This document shows, in pieces, positions 8,336 to 15,191 of a stretch of 30,454 nt of DNA. Location of the stretch: assembly GCA_964453575.1 (NCBI GenBank), contig CAYVRW010000015.1, forward strand, positions 1 through 30,454, written 5' to 3'. The translations under genes were made by a program, and so were the position numbers. The notes beneath the pieces are model-generated. The model made no database searches, was not told the origin of the DNA, and saw nothing but the letters and a program-made list of their open reading frames with translations. The DNA comes from JABDBK01 sp964453575 (GTDB lineage Bacteria > Pseudomonadota > Gammaproteobacteria > DSM-16500). The first letter of the stretch is position 1. Every line of letters starts with the position of its first letter.

Positions 8336-8364
8336 ATTTTGGTTTATTTATTAGTCATTGTCAA
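8336..8364 (-). promoter_or_regulatory. Promoter of the 8295 membrane-protein gene
   Basis: TTGACA (8359-8364 on the minus strand) is followed by a 17-bp spacer and CAAAAT (8336-8341), 41 bases ahead of the ATG. The -35 is a perfect consensus; the -10 matches four of six bases. The conserved element at 8383-8426 begins about 19 bp upstream of the -35. Confidence 0.5.
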
Positions 8365-8382
8365 CCGGATAAACTCTGCTCT

Positions 8383-8426
8383 TTATTAAAGAATATATAT
8401 CAATGGCTTACGACGACCCAATGAAA
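8383..8426 (-). promoter_or_regulatory. Conserved 44-bp upstream element, copy B
   Basis: Partner of 3312-3355 (38 of 44 bases identical), at the same distance from the ATG of the paralogous membrane-protein gene. It directly precedes a TTGACA promoter, which is where an activator site or UP-like element would lie. Confidence 0.5.
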
Positions 8427-8434
8427 CGTGGAAA

Positions 8435-8461
8435 TCCCCGCCAACGAAACATCAGCGGGGA
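8435..8461 (-). terminator. Hairpin after CaaX-family gene 2
   Basis: TCCCCGC (8435-8441) and GCGGGGA (8455-8461) form a perfect 7-bp stem around 13 bases, immediately after the stop at 8469. It is homologous to 6853-6879, where one pair has become U-G without loss of the stem. No long U-run follows. Confidence 0.5.
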
Positions 8462-8468
8462 ATAAAAA

Positions 8469-9047
8469 TTATAAAATTTGACAACTACGATTAGGTTTTT
8501 TGTTAAACTCTTTTGTTTCAATCCTATACCATTCATGGGTATTTTTATCTTTTATATCAACATATGTATTCATCAAAGAATGTTTTAATATCATCCTTAC
8601 CTCTTCATGCCTCTTAGGTATAGATATAATTACTCCATGATAGTTAGAATAGATACTATCTAGCAATGTATTAAGTTGATCTAAAGACATGTTAATTTTA
8701 ATGGACAATCTTATTTCAAATTTATTATCTATAGCAAATTCGAAACTTCCACCTGATCCAGGTTTCGCATCCAGTTCTTTATGGAATGAAAAATGTGATT
8801 CTCTGTTGGGTGAGGCTAACAACTTATAATTAGCACCATTAAGAGGTGGTGAGATGAACACGCTATGATTACCACTACAAAATGGATGATCTTTAAACCT
8901 ATCAGCATCCTCAGTATAGTCGTACCAACGTTCCTCATCACCACACACTAACCATCTTTTTATTTCATGCTGTTTCAATTCAATAAAACAATGCTCTGAA
9001 TTTTCTGTTTCTTGCGGCGGTTTTTCAAAAGCTTTTTTTCTAAACAT
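8469..9047 (-). CDS. CaaX-box family protein 2 (candidate prenylated effector)
   Basis: Unrecognised 192-residue paralogue of the products at 6887 and 9199, and the longest of the three because of extra residues in its first half (around residues 30-75). It retains ETENSEHCFI, FSFHKELDAKP, SIKINMSLDQLNTLLDS, YVDIKDKNTHEWYRIET and the C-terminal C-Q-I-L. The residues before the box are basic (KKPNRS), like the polybasic stretches next to prenylated cysteines in small GTPases. The divergent N-terminal half against a conserved C-terminal third suggests that the end is the functionally constrained part. ATG follows AAGGAAG. It sits between the third paralogue and the membrane-protein gene, all on one strand. 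Confidence 0.85.
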   Translation of the reverse strand: MFRKKAFEKPPQETENSEHCFIELKQHEIKRWLVCGDEERWYDYTEDADRFKDHPFCSGNHSVFISPPLNGANYKLLASPNRESHFSFHKELDAKPGSGGSFEFAIDNKFEIRLSIKINMSLDQLNTLLDSIYSNYHGVIISIPKRHEEVRMILKHSLMNTYVDIKDKNTHEWYRIETKEFNKKPNRSCQIL

Positions 9048-9162
9048 TTTTCTTCCTTTTTTAGTTAAATTGGCATCGAAGGCCTCATATTCAGAAATCG
9101 ATATAGGTTCAAAAGAAGTGATAGATAAAATACATACTATTATTGCTTATAAGTTTTAATGC

Positions 9163-9188
9163 GCGAACCCGCGCCTTTGCGGGTTCGC
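9163..9188 (-). terminator. GC-rich hairpin after CaaX-family gene 3
   Basis: GCGAACCCGC (9163-9172) and GCGGGTTCGC (9179-9188) form a perfect 10-bp stem with a six-base loop, 10 bases beyond the stop at 9199. No proper U-run follows on the minus strand (GCATTAAAAC), so it may be a weak terminator or an RNA-stabilising 3' structure. It differs from the hairpin shared by the other two paralogues. Confidence 0.55.
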
Positions 9189-9198
9189 AAGGTAAAAT

Positions 9199-9732
9199 CT
9201 ACAAAATTTGACAAGTATGTTTATGTGTAGGCTTTTGATTAAATTCCCTTGTTTCAATCCTATACCATTCATTGGTTTTTTTATCTTTTACGTCAACATA
9301 TGACTCCCTTGCGGCGGCTTCCAATATTTTCCCCGCTTGGGACGCTCTGTTACCAAACCAGTCTGAATCTACACTCCCCAATAATCCATTAAGTTGCTCT
9401 AAAGACATATTTATTTTAACGGACAATCTTATTTCATACCTTTTATCTATAAGAAATTCCAAATTTCCGGCACGACCCGATTTCGCATCCAATTCTTTCT
9501 GGAATGAAAAATAGGATGTCCTCTCAGGTGACATTAATTTATCAAAATTACGATCTCCTTCAGGATCGTTATCTTTATGAAATGGATGGTTTATAAAGCC
9601 CATGCACTCTCCAGCAGGCTTTAATCCCCAACGAGATATTTGGTATATTTCATGCTTTTCAAACACAATAAAACAATGTTCTGAGTTTTCTGTTTCATTT
9701 ACAAGTTCTTCCTGATGTTTTTTTCTAAACAT
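9199..9732 (-). CDS. CaaX-box family protein 3 (candidate prenylated effector)
   Basis: Unrecognised 177-residue third member of the CaaX family. Its N-terminus (EELVNETENSEHCFIV) is nearly identical to that of the 6887 product because both lie in the duplicated segment. The middle has diverged (GDRNFDKLMSPERTS). The later blocks FSFQKELDAKS, KINMSLEQLNGLL and YVDVKDKKTNEWYRIET are conserved. It ends K-H-T-C-Q-I-L, a candidate geranylgeranylation box after basic residues. No signal peptide or TM segment is present. ATG is preceded by AAGGAAAAAGAA as in gene 1. Upstream, in place of a full membrane-protein gene, lies only the start-less remnant at 9808-9981. Confidence 0.85.
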   Translation of the reverse strand: MFRKKHQEELVNETENSEHCFIVFEKHEIYQISRWGLKPAGECMGFINHPFHKDNDPEGDRNFDKLMSPERTSYFSFQKELDAKSGRAGNLEFLIDKRYEIRLSVKINMSLEQLNGLLGSVDSDWFGNRASQAGKILEAAARESYVDVKDKKTNEWYRIETREFNQKPTHKHTCQIL

Positions 9733-9981
9733 TTCTTTTTCCTTTTCCTTGCTAAATTAATCGCCTTTGGAACAAGAAAGGATATCAGATTCATTTTTGA
9801 ATGTAATCTAAAACATCGATAAAACAGGTGTAAATGTACCTCTAGGTTTAATGTCTGGCCCCAAATATTCACTGATAATATATACGACCACATCGTTAGG
9901 AAGAAAAAAGTTAGTTGTAGGTGTTCTATTTTCTTGAGAAAAGGATTTCAATTCGCTTTTTATGTTGTTAGCTTCGATGAG
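9646..9981. repeat. Duplicated segment, truncated copy
   Basis: Counterpart of 7331-7665. Identity stops at about 9981, inside the former membrane-protein gene, where it joins the 3' end of the glycine-zipper gene. The breakpoint therefore removed the first three quarters of the duplicated membrane-protein gene. Confidence 0.85.
9808..9981 (-). pseudogene. 3' remnant of a membrane-protein gene (copy of 7492-8295)
   Basis: Reading the minus strand from 9981 gives 57 uninterrupted codons and a stop matching the last 57 residues of the 7492 product. It includes LIEANNIK, the F-box-like LPNDVVVYIISEYLGPD and the end TFTPVLSMF. There is no start codon or signal peptide, and an in-frame TAA lies directly upstream, so it cannot be expressed as the original protein. 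Most differences from the intact copy are synonymous or conservative. This suggests that the copy diverged while still coding and was truncated later. Its first 14 bases also serve as the end of the neighbouring glycine-zipper gene. Confidence 0.85.
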
Positions 9982-10711
9982 TTAAAACCCGCGCAGCATT
10001 ATTGAGAGCGCCGTAGTCTGATGCACTATCAAAATCCTTTTCTTCAACTTCCTGAATTGTTTCAAGTATCGTAAAGATGTTTTTAGCATGAGCACCCCTC
10101 TTCTTTGCAACAGCAACTCTCGTAGCATCATTATCAGCATGAACTTTTTCGTGAAATGGCATACGAGCAACCGATGATCGTGATGTGTCAACAGGCTGTG
10201 CCTCTAACCTATTAATCATTTGCAGTATTCTACTAACTTTTTTTGTTGCGGATACAGCTAGATCTGTTTTATCAGTTGAATACGACTTCCAGCCGCCCAA
10301 CAATCCGATAACACCTCCAACAAATCCGCCAACTATGCCGCCCAAAATATTCCCTAATCCTGGAATCGCTATACCCATCATAGCACCTATGGGAGCACCT
10401 ACGCTAAAGCCTGATAGCAATCTTTTTCGACAACTTGGTTTCGGTATATTAACGGCGTTATCAATTTGAACTAATAGGGAATATTCCTTAATTTCTTTCT
10501 GTTGTTTTCTATTCAATACCATTTCTCTCAGTATGCTTCTGATCTCATTAAGCATTATTCTTCTATTCTGAGAAAGTAATGCTTGATGCACTTTTTGAAT
10601 ATTTGGTGGATTCTCGTTGAGAAAAGGCTTAACTTCAATAATCAAATTAACAGCATAACTACGCAGTTTATCATTTACAGGATTTACAGATTTTTTTCTC
10701 GATGCCACCAT
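9968..10711 (-). CDS. Glycine-zipper membrane-associated protein, unknown function
   Basis: Unrecognised 247-residue protein. Residues 1-95 are mostly helical and charged. Residues 99-141 form a long glycine-rich hydrophobic stretch (GAPIGAMMGIAIPGLGNILG, then GGIVGGFVGGVIGLLGG) with G-xxx-G spacing. This is typical of glycine-zipper segments that insert into or span membranes as a hairpin. A hydrophilic tail follows. The last residues (THRS and stop) are encoded by the duplicated remnant, so the native C-terminus was probably lost and replaced at the junction. No signal peptide precedes the hydrophobic region. Such isolated glycine zippers occur in toxins and effectors, but no function can be assigned. 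Confidence 0.75.
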   Translation of the reverse strand: MVASRKKSVNPVNDKLRSYAVNLIIEVKPFLNENPPNIQKVHQALLSQNRRIMLNEIRSILREMVLNRKQQKEIKEYSLLVQIDNAVNIPKPSCRKRLLSGFSVGAPIGAMMGIAIPGLGNILGGIVGGFVGGVIGLLGGWKSYSTDKTDLAVSATKKVSRILQMINRLEAQPVDTSRSSVARMPFHEKVHADNDATRVAVAKKRGAHAKNIFTILETIQEVEEKDFDSASDYGALNNAARVLTHRS

Positions 10712-10815
10712 ATTCCACGCCCTTATTTATTTTGAGCACAAATAATGCTAAATGCCCTATTATAGTCTATTATTTAACCATAATAAAGCAAAAAAAGCGC
10801 CATGGAATCAAGGAG

Positions 10816-12315
10816 TTAATTTTTACGCATATGCGGAAACAAAATTACATCACGAATAGATGCTGAATTCGTAAATAACATCACTAATCGATCGATACCA
10901 ATCCCTTCACCTGCTGTTGGTGGTAATCCATATTCAAGCGCTGTAATATAATCCTCATCATAAGGCATGGCCTCAATGTCACCCGCTTCCTTATCCGCGA
11001 CTTGTTTACGGAACCGTTCGGCTTGATCATCCGCATCATTTAACTCGGAAAAACCATTGGCAATTTCGCGTCCTGCCATAAACATTTCAAATCGATCAGT
11101 GATAAAAGGATTGTCATCATTACGGCGTGCTAATGGAGAGACTTCAGCAGGATATTCGATGATAAAAGTGGGTTGAATTAATTTATGCTCTACCGTTTTC
11201 TCAAAAATTTCGAGTTGAATTTTTCCTAAACCATAATTCTCTTGAACAGGAATTTCTAATTTTTTAGCGGTGTTTTTTGCAGATGGCAAGGAATCGATGT
11301 CCGATTTTTTCAGCGTAGGATTATATTGCAAAATAGCATCTATCATACTTAGACGTGCAAAAGGTTTGCTTACATCAAAGGTTAAATCTTGATATTGAAT
11401 TGTTGTTGTTCCTAAGATTTCGGAGGCTAATTCACGTATCAATGTTTCAGTTAAATCCATTAAGTCACGATAATCGGCATAAGCTTGATAAAACTCTAAC
11501 ATGGTAAATTCAGGATTATGTTGAGTTGACAAACCTTCATTACGAAAATTTCGATTGATTTCAAAGACTCGCTCAATACCACCTACGACTAATCGCTTTA
11601 AATAAAGTTCGGGTGCAATACGTAGAAATAAAGCCATGTCCAATACATTATGATGTGTTACAAAAGGTCTTGCAGCAGCACCCCCAGCCATCACTTGCAT
11701 CATGGGAGTTTCGACTTCAAGAAAATCACGTTTCTTTAAAAACTCACGAATCTTTTCAATAATTTTTGTACGTGTTTCGAAAGTATGGCGTGTCGTATCA
11801 TTCACAAGTAAATCTAAATAACGTTGACGGTAACAGGTTTCTTGATCTGTTAATCCATGATATTTATCAGGTAGTGGACGCAATGATTTAGTCAACAAAC
11901 GTATTTCGGATGCGCGCACTGATAGTTCACCGGTTTTAGTTTTCATTAAGGTGCCTTTAACACCAATGATATCGCCTAAGTCCCATTGTAAAAAATCTTC
12001 GTAAATTTCAGGTGACACTGCATCTTGTTTTACATATAACTGAATACGTCCTGACATATCTTTGAGATGAACGAAACTTGCTTTACCCATCAAACGACGG
12101 GTCATGATACGGCCTGCGATGCTGACATGGACCGGTTGAGCTTCAAATTCTGCTTCGGTTTTATCAGCATAAGTCGCATGCAACTTTTGAATGAAAATAT
12201 CGCGACGAAAATCGTTAGGATACGCATTACGTTTTTCACGCAATGCTTTTAATTTCGCACGTCGTTGGGCAATGAGTTCATTGGTATCTAAGGTTGTTAC
12301 GTCTTGTTCAGTCAT
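10816..12315 (-). CDS. lysS: Lysyl-tRNA synthetase (class II)
   Basis: Class II aminoacyl-tRNA synthetase charging tRNA-Lys. The 499-residue product has an N-terminal OB-fold anticodon-binding domain (about 50-160, VSIAGRIMTRRLMGKASFVH). It also has the class II motif 2 (FRNEGLSTQHNPEFTMLEFY) and motif 3 with GIGIDRLVMLFT near the C-terminus. Length and motif order are normal for bacterial LysRS. Its ATG is two bases after the prfB stop, so prfB and lysS are evidently co-transcribed, the arrangement found in E. coli and many gammaproteobacteria. No anomaly is seen. Confidence 0.97.
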   Translation of the reverse strand: MTEQDVTTLDTNELIAQRRAKLKALREKRNAYPNDFRRDIFIQKLHATYADKTEAEFEAQPVHVSIAGRIMTRRLMGKASFVHLKDMSGRIQLYVKQDAVSPEIYEDFLQWDLGDIIGVKGTLMKTKTGELSVRASEIRLLTKSLRPLPDKYHGLTDQETCYRQRYLDLLVNDTTRHTFETRTKIIEKIREFLKKRDFLEVETPMMQVMAGGAAARPFVTHHNVLDMALFLRIAPELYLKRLVVGGIERVFEINRNFRNEGLSTQHNPEFTMLEFYQAYADYRDLMDLTETLIRELASEILGTTTIQYQDLTFDVSKPFARLSMIDAILQYNPTLKKSDIDSLPSAKNTAKKLEIPVQENYGLGKIQLEIFEKTVEHKLIQPTFIIEYPAEVSPLARRNDDNPFITDRFEMFMAGREIANGFSELNDADDQAERFRKQVADKEAGDIEAMPYDEDYITALEYGLPPTAGEGIGIDRLVMLFTNSASIRDVILFPHMRKN

Positions 12316-12317
12316 GA

Positions 12318-13416
12318 TTACAGTCCACTTAATAAGCTTGCTTCAATAAATTTATCTAAATCGCCATCTAACACATCTTGTGGTTGGGTATGCTCTATAT
12401 TCGTTCGTAAATCTTTGACCCGTGACATATCTAATACGTAAGAACGAATTTGGCTTCCCCAACTGATTTCCATTTTACTTTCTTCTAACTCTTGTTGTTT
12501 AGAACGTCTTTTTTGCAACTCTAGCTCATAGAGTTTAGCACGTAATTGCTTCATGGCTTGCGCACGATTTTTATGTTGGGATCTATCATTTTGACATTGT
12601 ACCACGATGTTAGTAGGTATATGAGTCATGCGTACGGCCGAATCCGTTCGGTTTACGTGCTGCCCGCCAGCACCTGATGCTCGATAGGTATCGACTCGAA
12701 TATCTGCTGGATTAATATCGATATCTATATTGTCATCGATTTCAGGGGAGACAAACACCGATGCAAAAGAGGTATGTCTTCGATTACCCGAATCAAAAGG
12801 TGATTTGCGGACTAATCGATGCACGCCCGTTTCCGTACGCAGCCAGCCATACGCATAAGGGCCTACAAAATGAATGGTCGCGCTTTTGATTCCAGCCACT
12901 TCGCCTGGTGAGTTTTCTATTAACTCAGCCTGAAATCCATGCCGTTCGCCCCAACGCAAATACATACGCAATAACATATTGGCCCAATCCTGTGCTTCTG
13001 TGCCGCCTGAACCCGATTGGATGTCCATATAGGCAGAATTGGCATCCATTTCGCCGGAAAACATGCGTTGGAATTCAAGTTCTTCGATTTTTTTGGTAGT
13101 TTTATCTAATTCCTGAATCACGGAATCAACGATGGCTGCATCATTTTCTTCGACGGCCAATTCAAACAAGTCGGCAGAGTCTTTTAATACGCTTTCTATT
13201 GAAGCTATATTTAACACGATGAGCTCTAATTGCGCGCGTTCTTTGCCCAAATTTTGTGCTTTTTCAGGATTGTTCCAAATGGCAGGGTCTTCTAATTCGC
13301 GCTGGACTTCAACTAAACGATCACGTTTATGATCGACGTCAAAGATACCTCCGAATATCGTCCAGACGCTGGTTTAAATCTTTAATACGGTTATAAATGG
13401 ATGTTACTTCAATCAC
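12318..13416 (-). CDS. prfB: Peptide chain release factor 2, with programmed +1 frameshift
   Basis: RF2 recognises UGA and UAA stop codons and triggers peptide release. The continuous frame downstream covers 340 residues with the catalytic GGQ (SGAGGQHVNRTDSAVR) and the stop-recognition SPF (KSPFDSGNRRHTSF). Upstream, a separate 25-codon frame starting at GTG 13416 encodes IEVTSIYNRIKDLNQRLDD and ends at an in-frame TGA (13339-13341). Joining the two by a +1 slip at CTT-TGA-C gives exactly 365 residues, the E. coli length, and restores the N-terminal homology. Readthrough thus depends on RF2 scarcity: autoregulation. GTG is weakly supported by GAG nine bases upstream; no better start is visible. 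Confidence 0.96.
13339..13353 (-). promoter_or_regulatory. prfB: prfB autoregulatory frameshift site
   Basis: The minus strand reads CGGAGGTATCTTTGAC. It has an internal Shine-Dalgarno-like GGAGGT (13347-13352), a slippery CTT (13342-13344), the in-frame TGA (13339-13341) and a following C. This is the classical RF2 frameshift signal; E. coli has AGGGGG in the SD position. Confidence 0.93.
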
Positions 13417-13491
13417 GGTTATTATCTCAATGTCATATCTGCATGCATAGTAAACGAAGGGCGTGAGGGCATGCAAGTGTATATATACCCA

Positions 13492-13893
13492 TTACGCATG
13501 TTGTGACATATAACTTAAAGCTGCATCAACTAAGAAAGCTGATCTATTACCACCATGATGTTCCGTATATTCATCAATTTGTTTCAAAAATCTTTCAGGC
13601 AAACTTACATTAATTCTTGTGGTCTTGCCGGAAATTTTCGAAATATCAACTTCAACCACAGCCAAAACACCTTCTTTAAAATCAGGATCTTCTAAGTGTA
13701 TTTCAATTGATTTTTTTAAAGGTATAGATTCATTATCAATCAATAACCCTTCGATATGACACTCAATGGCTTCGTGGGCATTCTGAATGGCTTCTTCAAT
13801 GGTCTCTCCCGCAGAATAACAACCAGGCAAATCAGGAACAATAACGCCATAAGCGCTATCTTCATCTTTATGAATAAAAATTGGATATTGCAT
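13492..13893 (-). CDS. hicB: HicB antitoxin
   Basis: Antitoxin of a HicAB type II system. The 133-residue product has the N-terminal HicB partial-RNase-H-like fold signature (YGVIVPDLPGCYSAGETIEE, then A-IECHIEGLL). It ends in a C-terminal ribbon-helix-helix DNA-binding region (RINVSLPERFLKQIDEY). It should bind and block HicA and repress the operon through the repeats at 14091-14142. The gene starts two bases after the hicA stop, so the pair is translated together, toxin first. No damage is visible. Confidence 0.95.
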   Translation of the reverse strand: MQYPIFIHKDEDSAYGVIVPDLPGCYSAGETIEEAIQNAHEAIECHIEGLLIDNESIPLKKSIEIHLEDPDFKEGVLAVVEVDISKISGKTTRINVSLPERFLKQIDEYTEHHGGNRSAFLVDAALSYMSQHA

Positions 13894-13895
13894 AA

Positions 13896-14093
13896 TTACT
13901 CCTTTGGATTAATTCCGGCTTGCTTAAAAATACTCGCTATAGTTTTTTTAGGTAAATCATTTTTTGGATGAGGCACTGTTACTTTGCCTTTTTTTATTGA
14001 GTGCTTATATTGGCAGTGACTACCTTTCTGATTATGCTTCACCCAACCATCTTTTTCTAAAATCTTTATAATTTCCCTGCTCTTCATGCTCAT
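13896..14093 (-). CDS. hicA: HicA mRNA-interferase toxin
   Basis: Small dsRBD-like RNA-cleaving toxin. The product has the family start MKSREIIKILEKDGW, the catalytic-histidine motif KGSHCQYKH and the VPHPKNDLPKKTIASIFKQA segment. ATG codons at 14093 and 14087 are both in frame. The second gives the usual MKSRE start and may be the true one (63 residues); neither has a strong ribosome binding site. It is the first gene of hicAB and lies downstream of a repeat-rich promoter. It is unlikely to be a neutral passenger, since toxin and antitoxin are both intact. Confidence 0.94.
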   Translation of the reverse strand: MSMKSREIIKILEKDGWVKHNQKGSHCQYKHSIKKGKVTVPHPKNDLPKKTIASIFKQAGINPKE

Positions 14094-14142
14094 TACACAC
14101 TATACACATTGATTTCTTTAATTATACACATTATACACACTA
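14091..14142 (-). promoter_or_regulatory. hicAB promoter with tandem ATTATACACA-type repeats
   Basis: Half-sites of the form (A/C)TATACACA recur at 14099-14108, 14121-14130 and 14130-14139. On the minus strand they provide overlapping TATAAT -10 boxes. Repeats over the promoter are what an RHH antitoxin such as HicB would bind, so this is a probable autoregulated promoter-operator. Confidence 0.6.
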
Positions 14143-14150
14143 ATGCAAGC

Positions 14151-15182
14151 TCAAGATGCCTTAAGAACTTTAGATGGTTGATAAAAACCTTGTGGAATAT
14201 TATGCCTAACACAATCAAAAAACCTTCCAAACCACGATTGCGATGCCGCCCTCTCATTCAGCAACCTCATTTCAAGCTCATGAATTTTTTCTGAATTTTC
14301 ATGTAAGGTTGCTTCTTTTATCTGAATAACATGCCTTGCTTCTTCGCGTTGTACCGTTTTACACGTGTAATGCCTAACAATAAGGCCTACCGCTAACCCA
14401 AATAATAACGAGGCAGCAAAGGCCACCCAACCTATAACAGGTATGGTCAGGCTCACAGTGCCCATGCCAATGATCAATGACACCACACCATAATAAGCAC
14501 CAATAAACCCTGAACTCATGCCCATAAAACTGATAAATCCTGTAAAAATGCCTATTAACTCGGGATGCCAATTTTTTTTAATAGCTGGATGAGATGCATA
14601 AATAGGATTTAATCCTTGTTGAATACGAGGCAAGTAGGTTTCTTTGTTTTCAAACATATAACGTTGAATCGCTTTTTCTTCAGATTCTTCATGCACATTT
14701 CGCTGACGAATAATCTGTGAAAAACCTTTTTCTTCTTGATAAATTTCTTCAACAATATTCGCAAGCTCATTTGCTGCATCTTGATTTAAGCCTATATGTG
14801 TTTTTAACGCATCATTCAAGGGTTTATTAAATAAATGCCTAAGATAAGAAAGCTTCGCAAAGAATATTATTTCTTTTTCGGCAAATGCATTTTGTTTTTT
14901 GATAAGTTCATGAATTTCTTCGGCGTATTGATTAATAAGCTGAATGACATAATAAATAAAAAAACCCGAAATCACAACCGTTGAAACCCCTGTGGCAATC
15001 AGACTTGCCATGAGGGCTTCCTCGCTTACAAGCGGTATACCTATTCCGCCTTGTTCAATAGGTATAATGAAATGTTGTAAATTGGTGGTCGTAAAACCAA
15101 TGGATTGCGAGACAGCGTCTAAAATGCCTAAACTTTTTCTTACAAAAAGTTCGCTGCTAGCTTCTTCGTGATGATTTGGCAT
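14151..15182 (-). CDS. Three-TM helical membrane protein, unknown
   Basis: Unrecognised 343-residue protein. A first hydrophobic helix lies at about 57-83 (LIATGVSTVVISGFFIYYVI). A charged helical domain of about 125 residues follows. Then come a pair of hydrophobic helices at about 209-268 (GIFTGFISFMGMSSGFIGAY, then VVSLIIGMGTVSLTIPVIGW) and a basic, coiled C-terminal tail (HVIQIKEATLHENSEKIHEL). No signal peptide and no known domain are recognisable. Its ATG lies nine bases after the prfC stop, so it may be co-transcribed with rimI-prfC, although its product looks unrelated to translation. Helical domains interrupted by TM hairpins also occur in the large proteins at 17320 and 19453, but I see no sequence similarity. 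Confidence 0.75.
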   Translation of the reverse strand: MPNHHEEASSELFVRKSLGILDAVSQSIGFTTTNLQHFIIPIEQGGIGIPLVSEEALMASLIATGVSTVVISGFFIYYVIQLINQYAEEIHELIKKQNAFAEKEIIFFAKLSYLRHLFNKPLNDALKTHIGLNQDAANELANIVEEIYQEEKGFSQIIRQRNVHEESEEKAIQRYMFENKETYLPRIQQGLNPIYASHPAIKKNWHPELIGIFTGFISFMGMSSGFIGAYYGVVSLIIGMGTVSLTIPVIGWVAFAASLLFGLAVGLIVRHYTCKTVQREEARHVIQIKEATLHENSEKIHELEMRLLNERAASQSWFGRFFDCVRHNIPQGFYQPSKVLKAS

Positions 15183-15191
15183 TGCATGTCC

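Noticed and set aside
9699..9893. A 64-codon minus-strand frame over the truncated duplicate
   Set aside because: It is in the wrong frame relative to the membrane-protein family. The true remnant frame is 9808-9981, which matches the intact paralogue residue by residue but has no start.
10185..10469. A plus-strand 94-codon frame rich in Pro and Ile opposite the glycine zipper
   Set aside because: Proline/isoleucine richness is the antisense image of the Gly-rich coding sequence; there is no ribosome binding site.
12318..13250. prfB as a 310-residue protein starting at the internal ATG
   Set aside because: RF2 homology continues upstream to the frameshift site and, after a +1 slip, into a 25-codon leader frame, giving the standard 365 residues.
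14091..14142. CRISPR-like short repeats
   Set aside because: The repeats are about 10 bp, overlapping, without unique spacers, and lie on the hicA promoter; an operator explains them.
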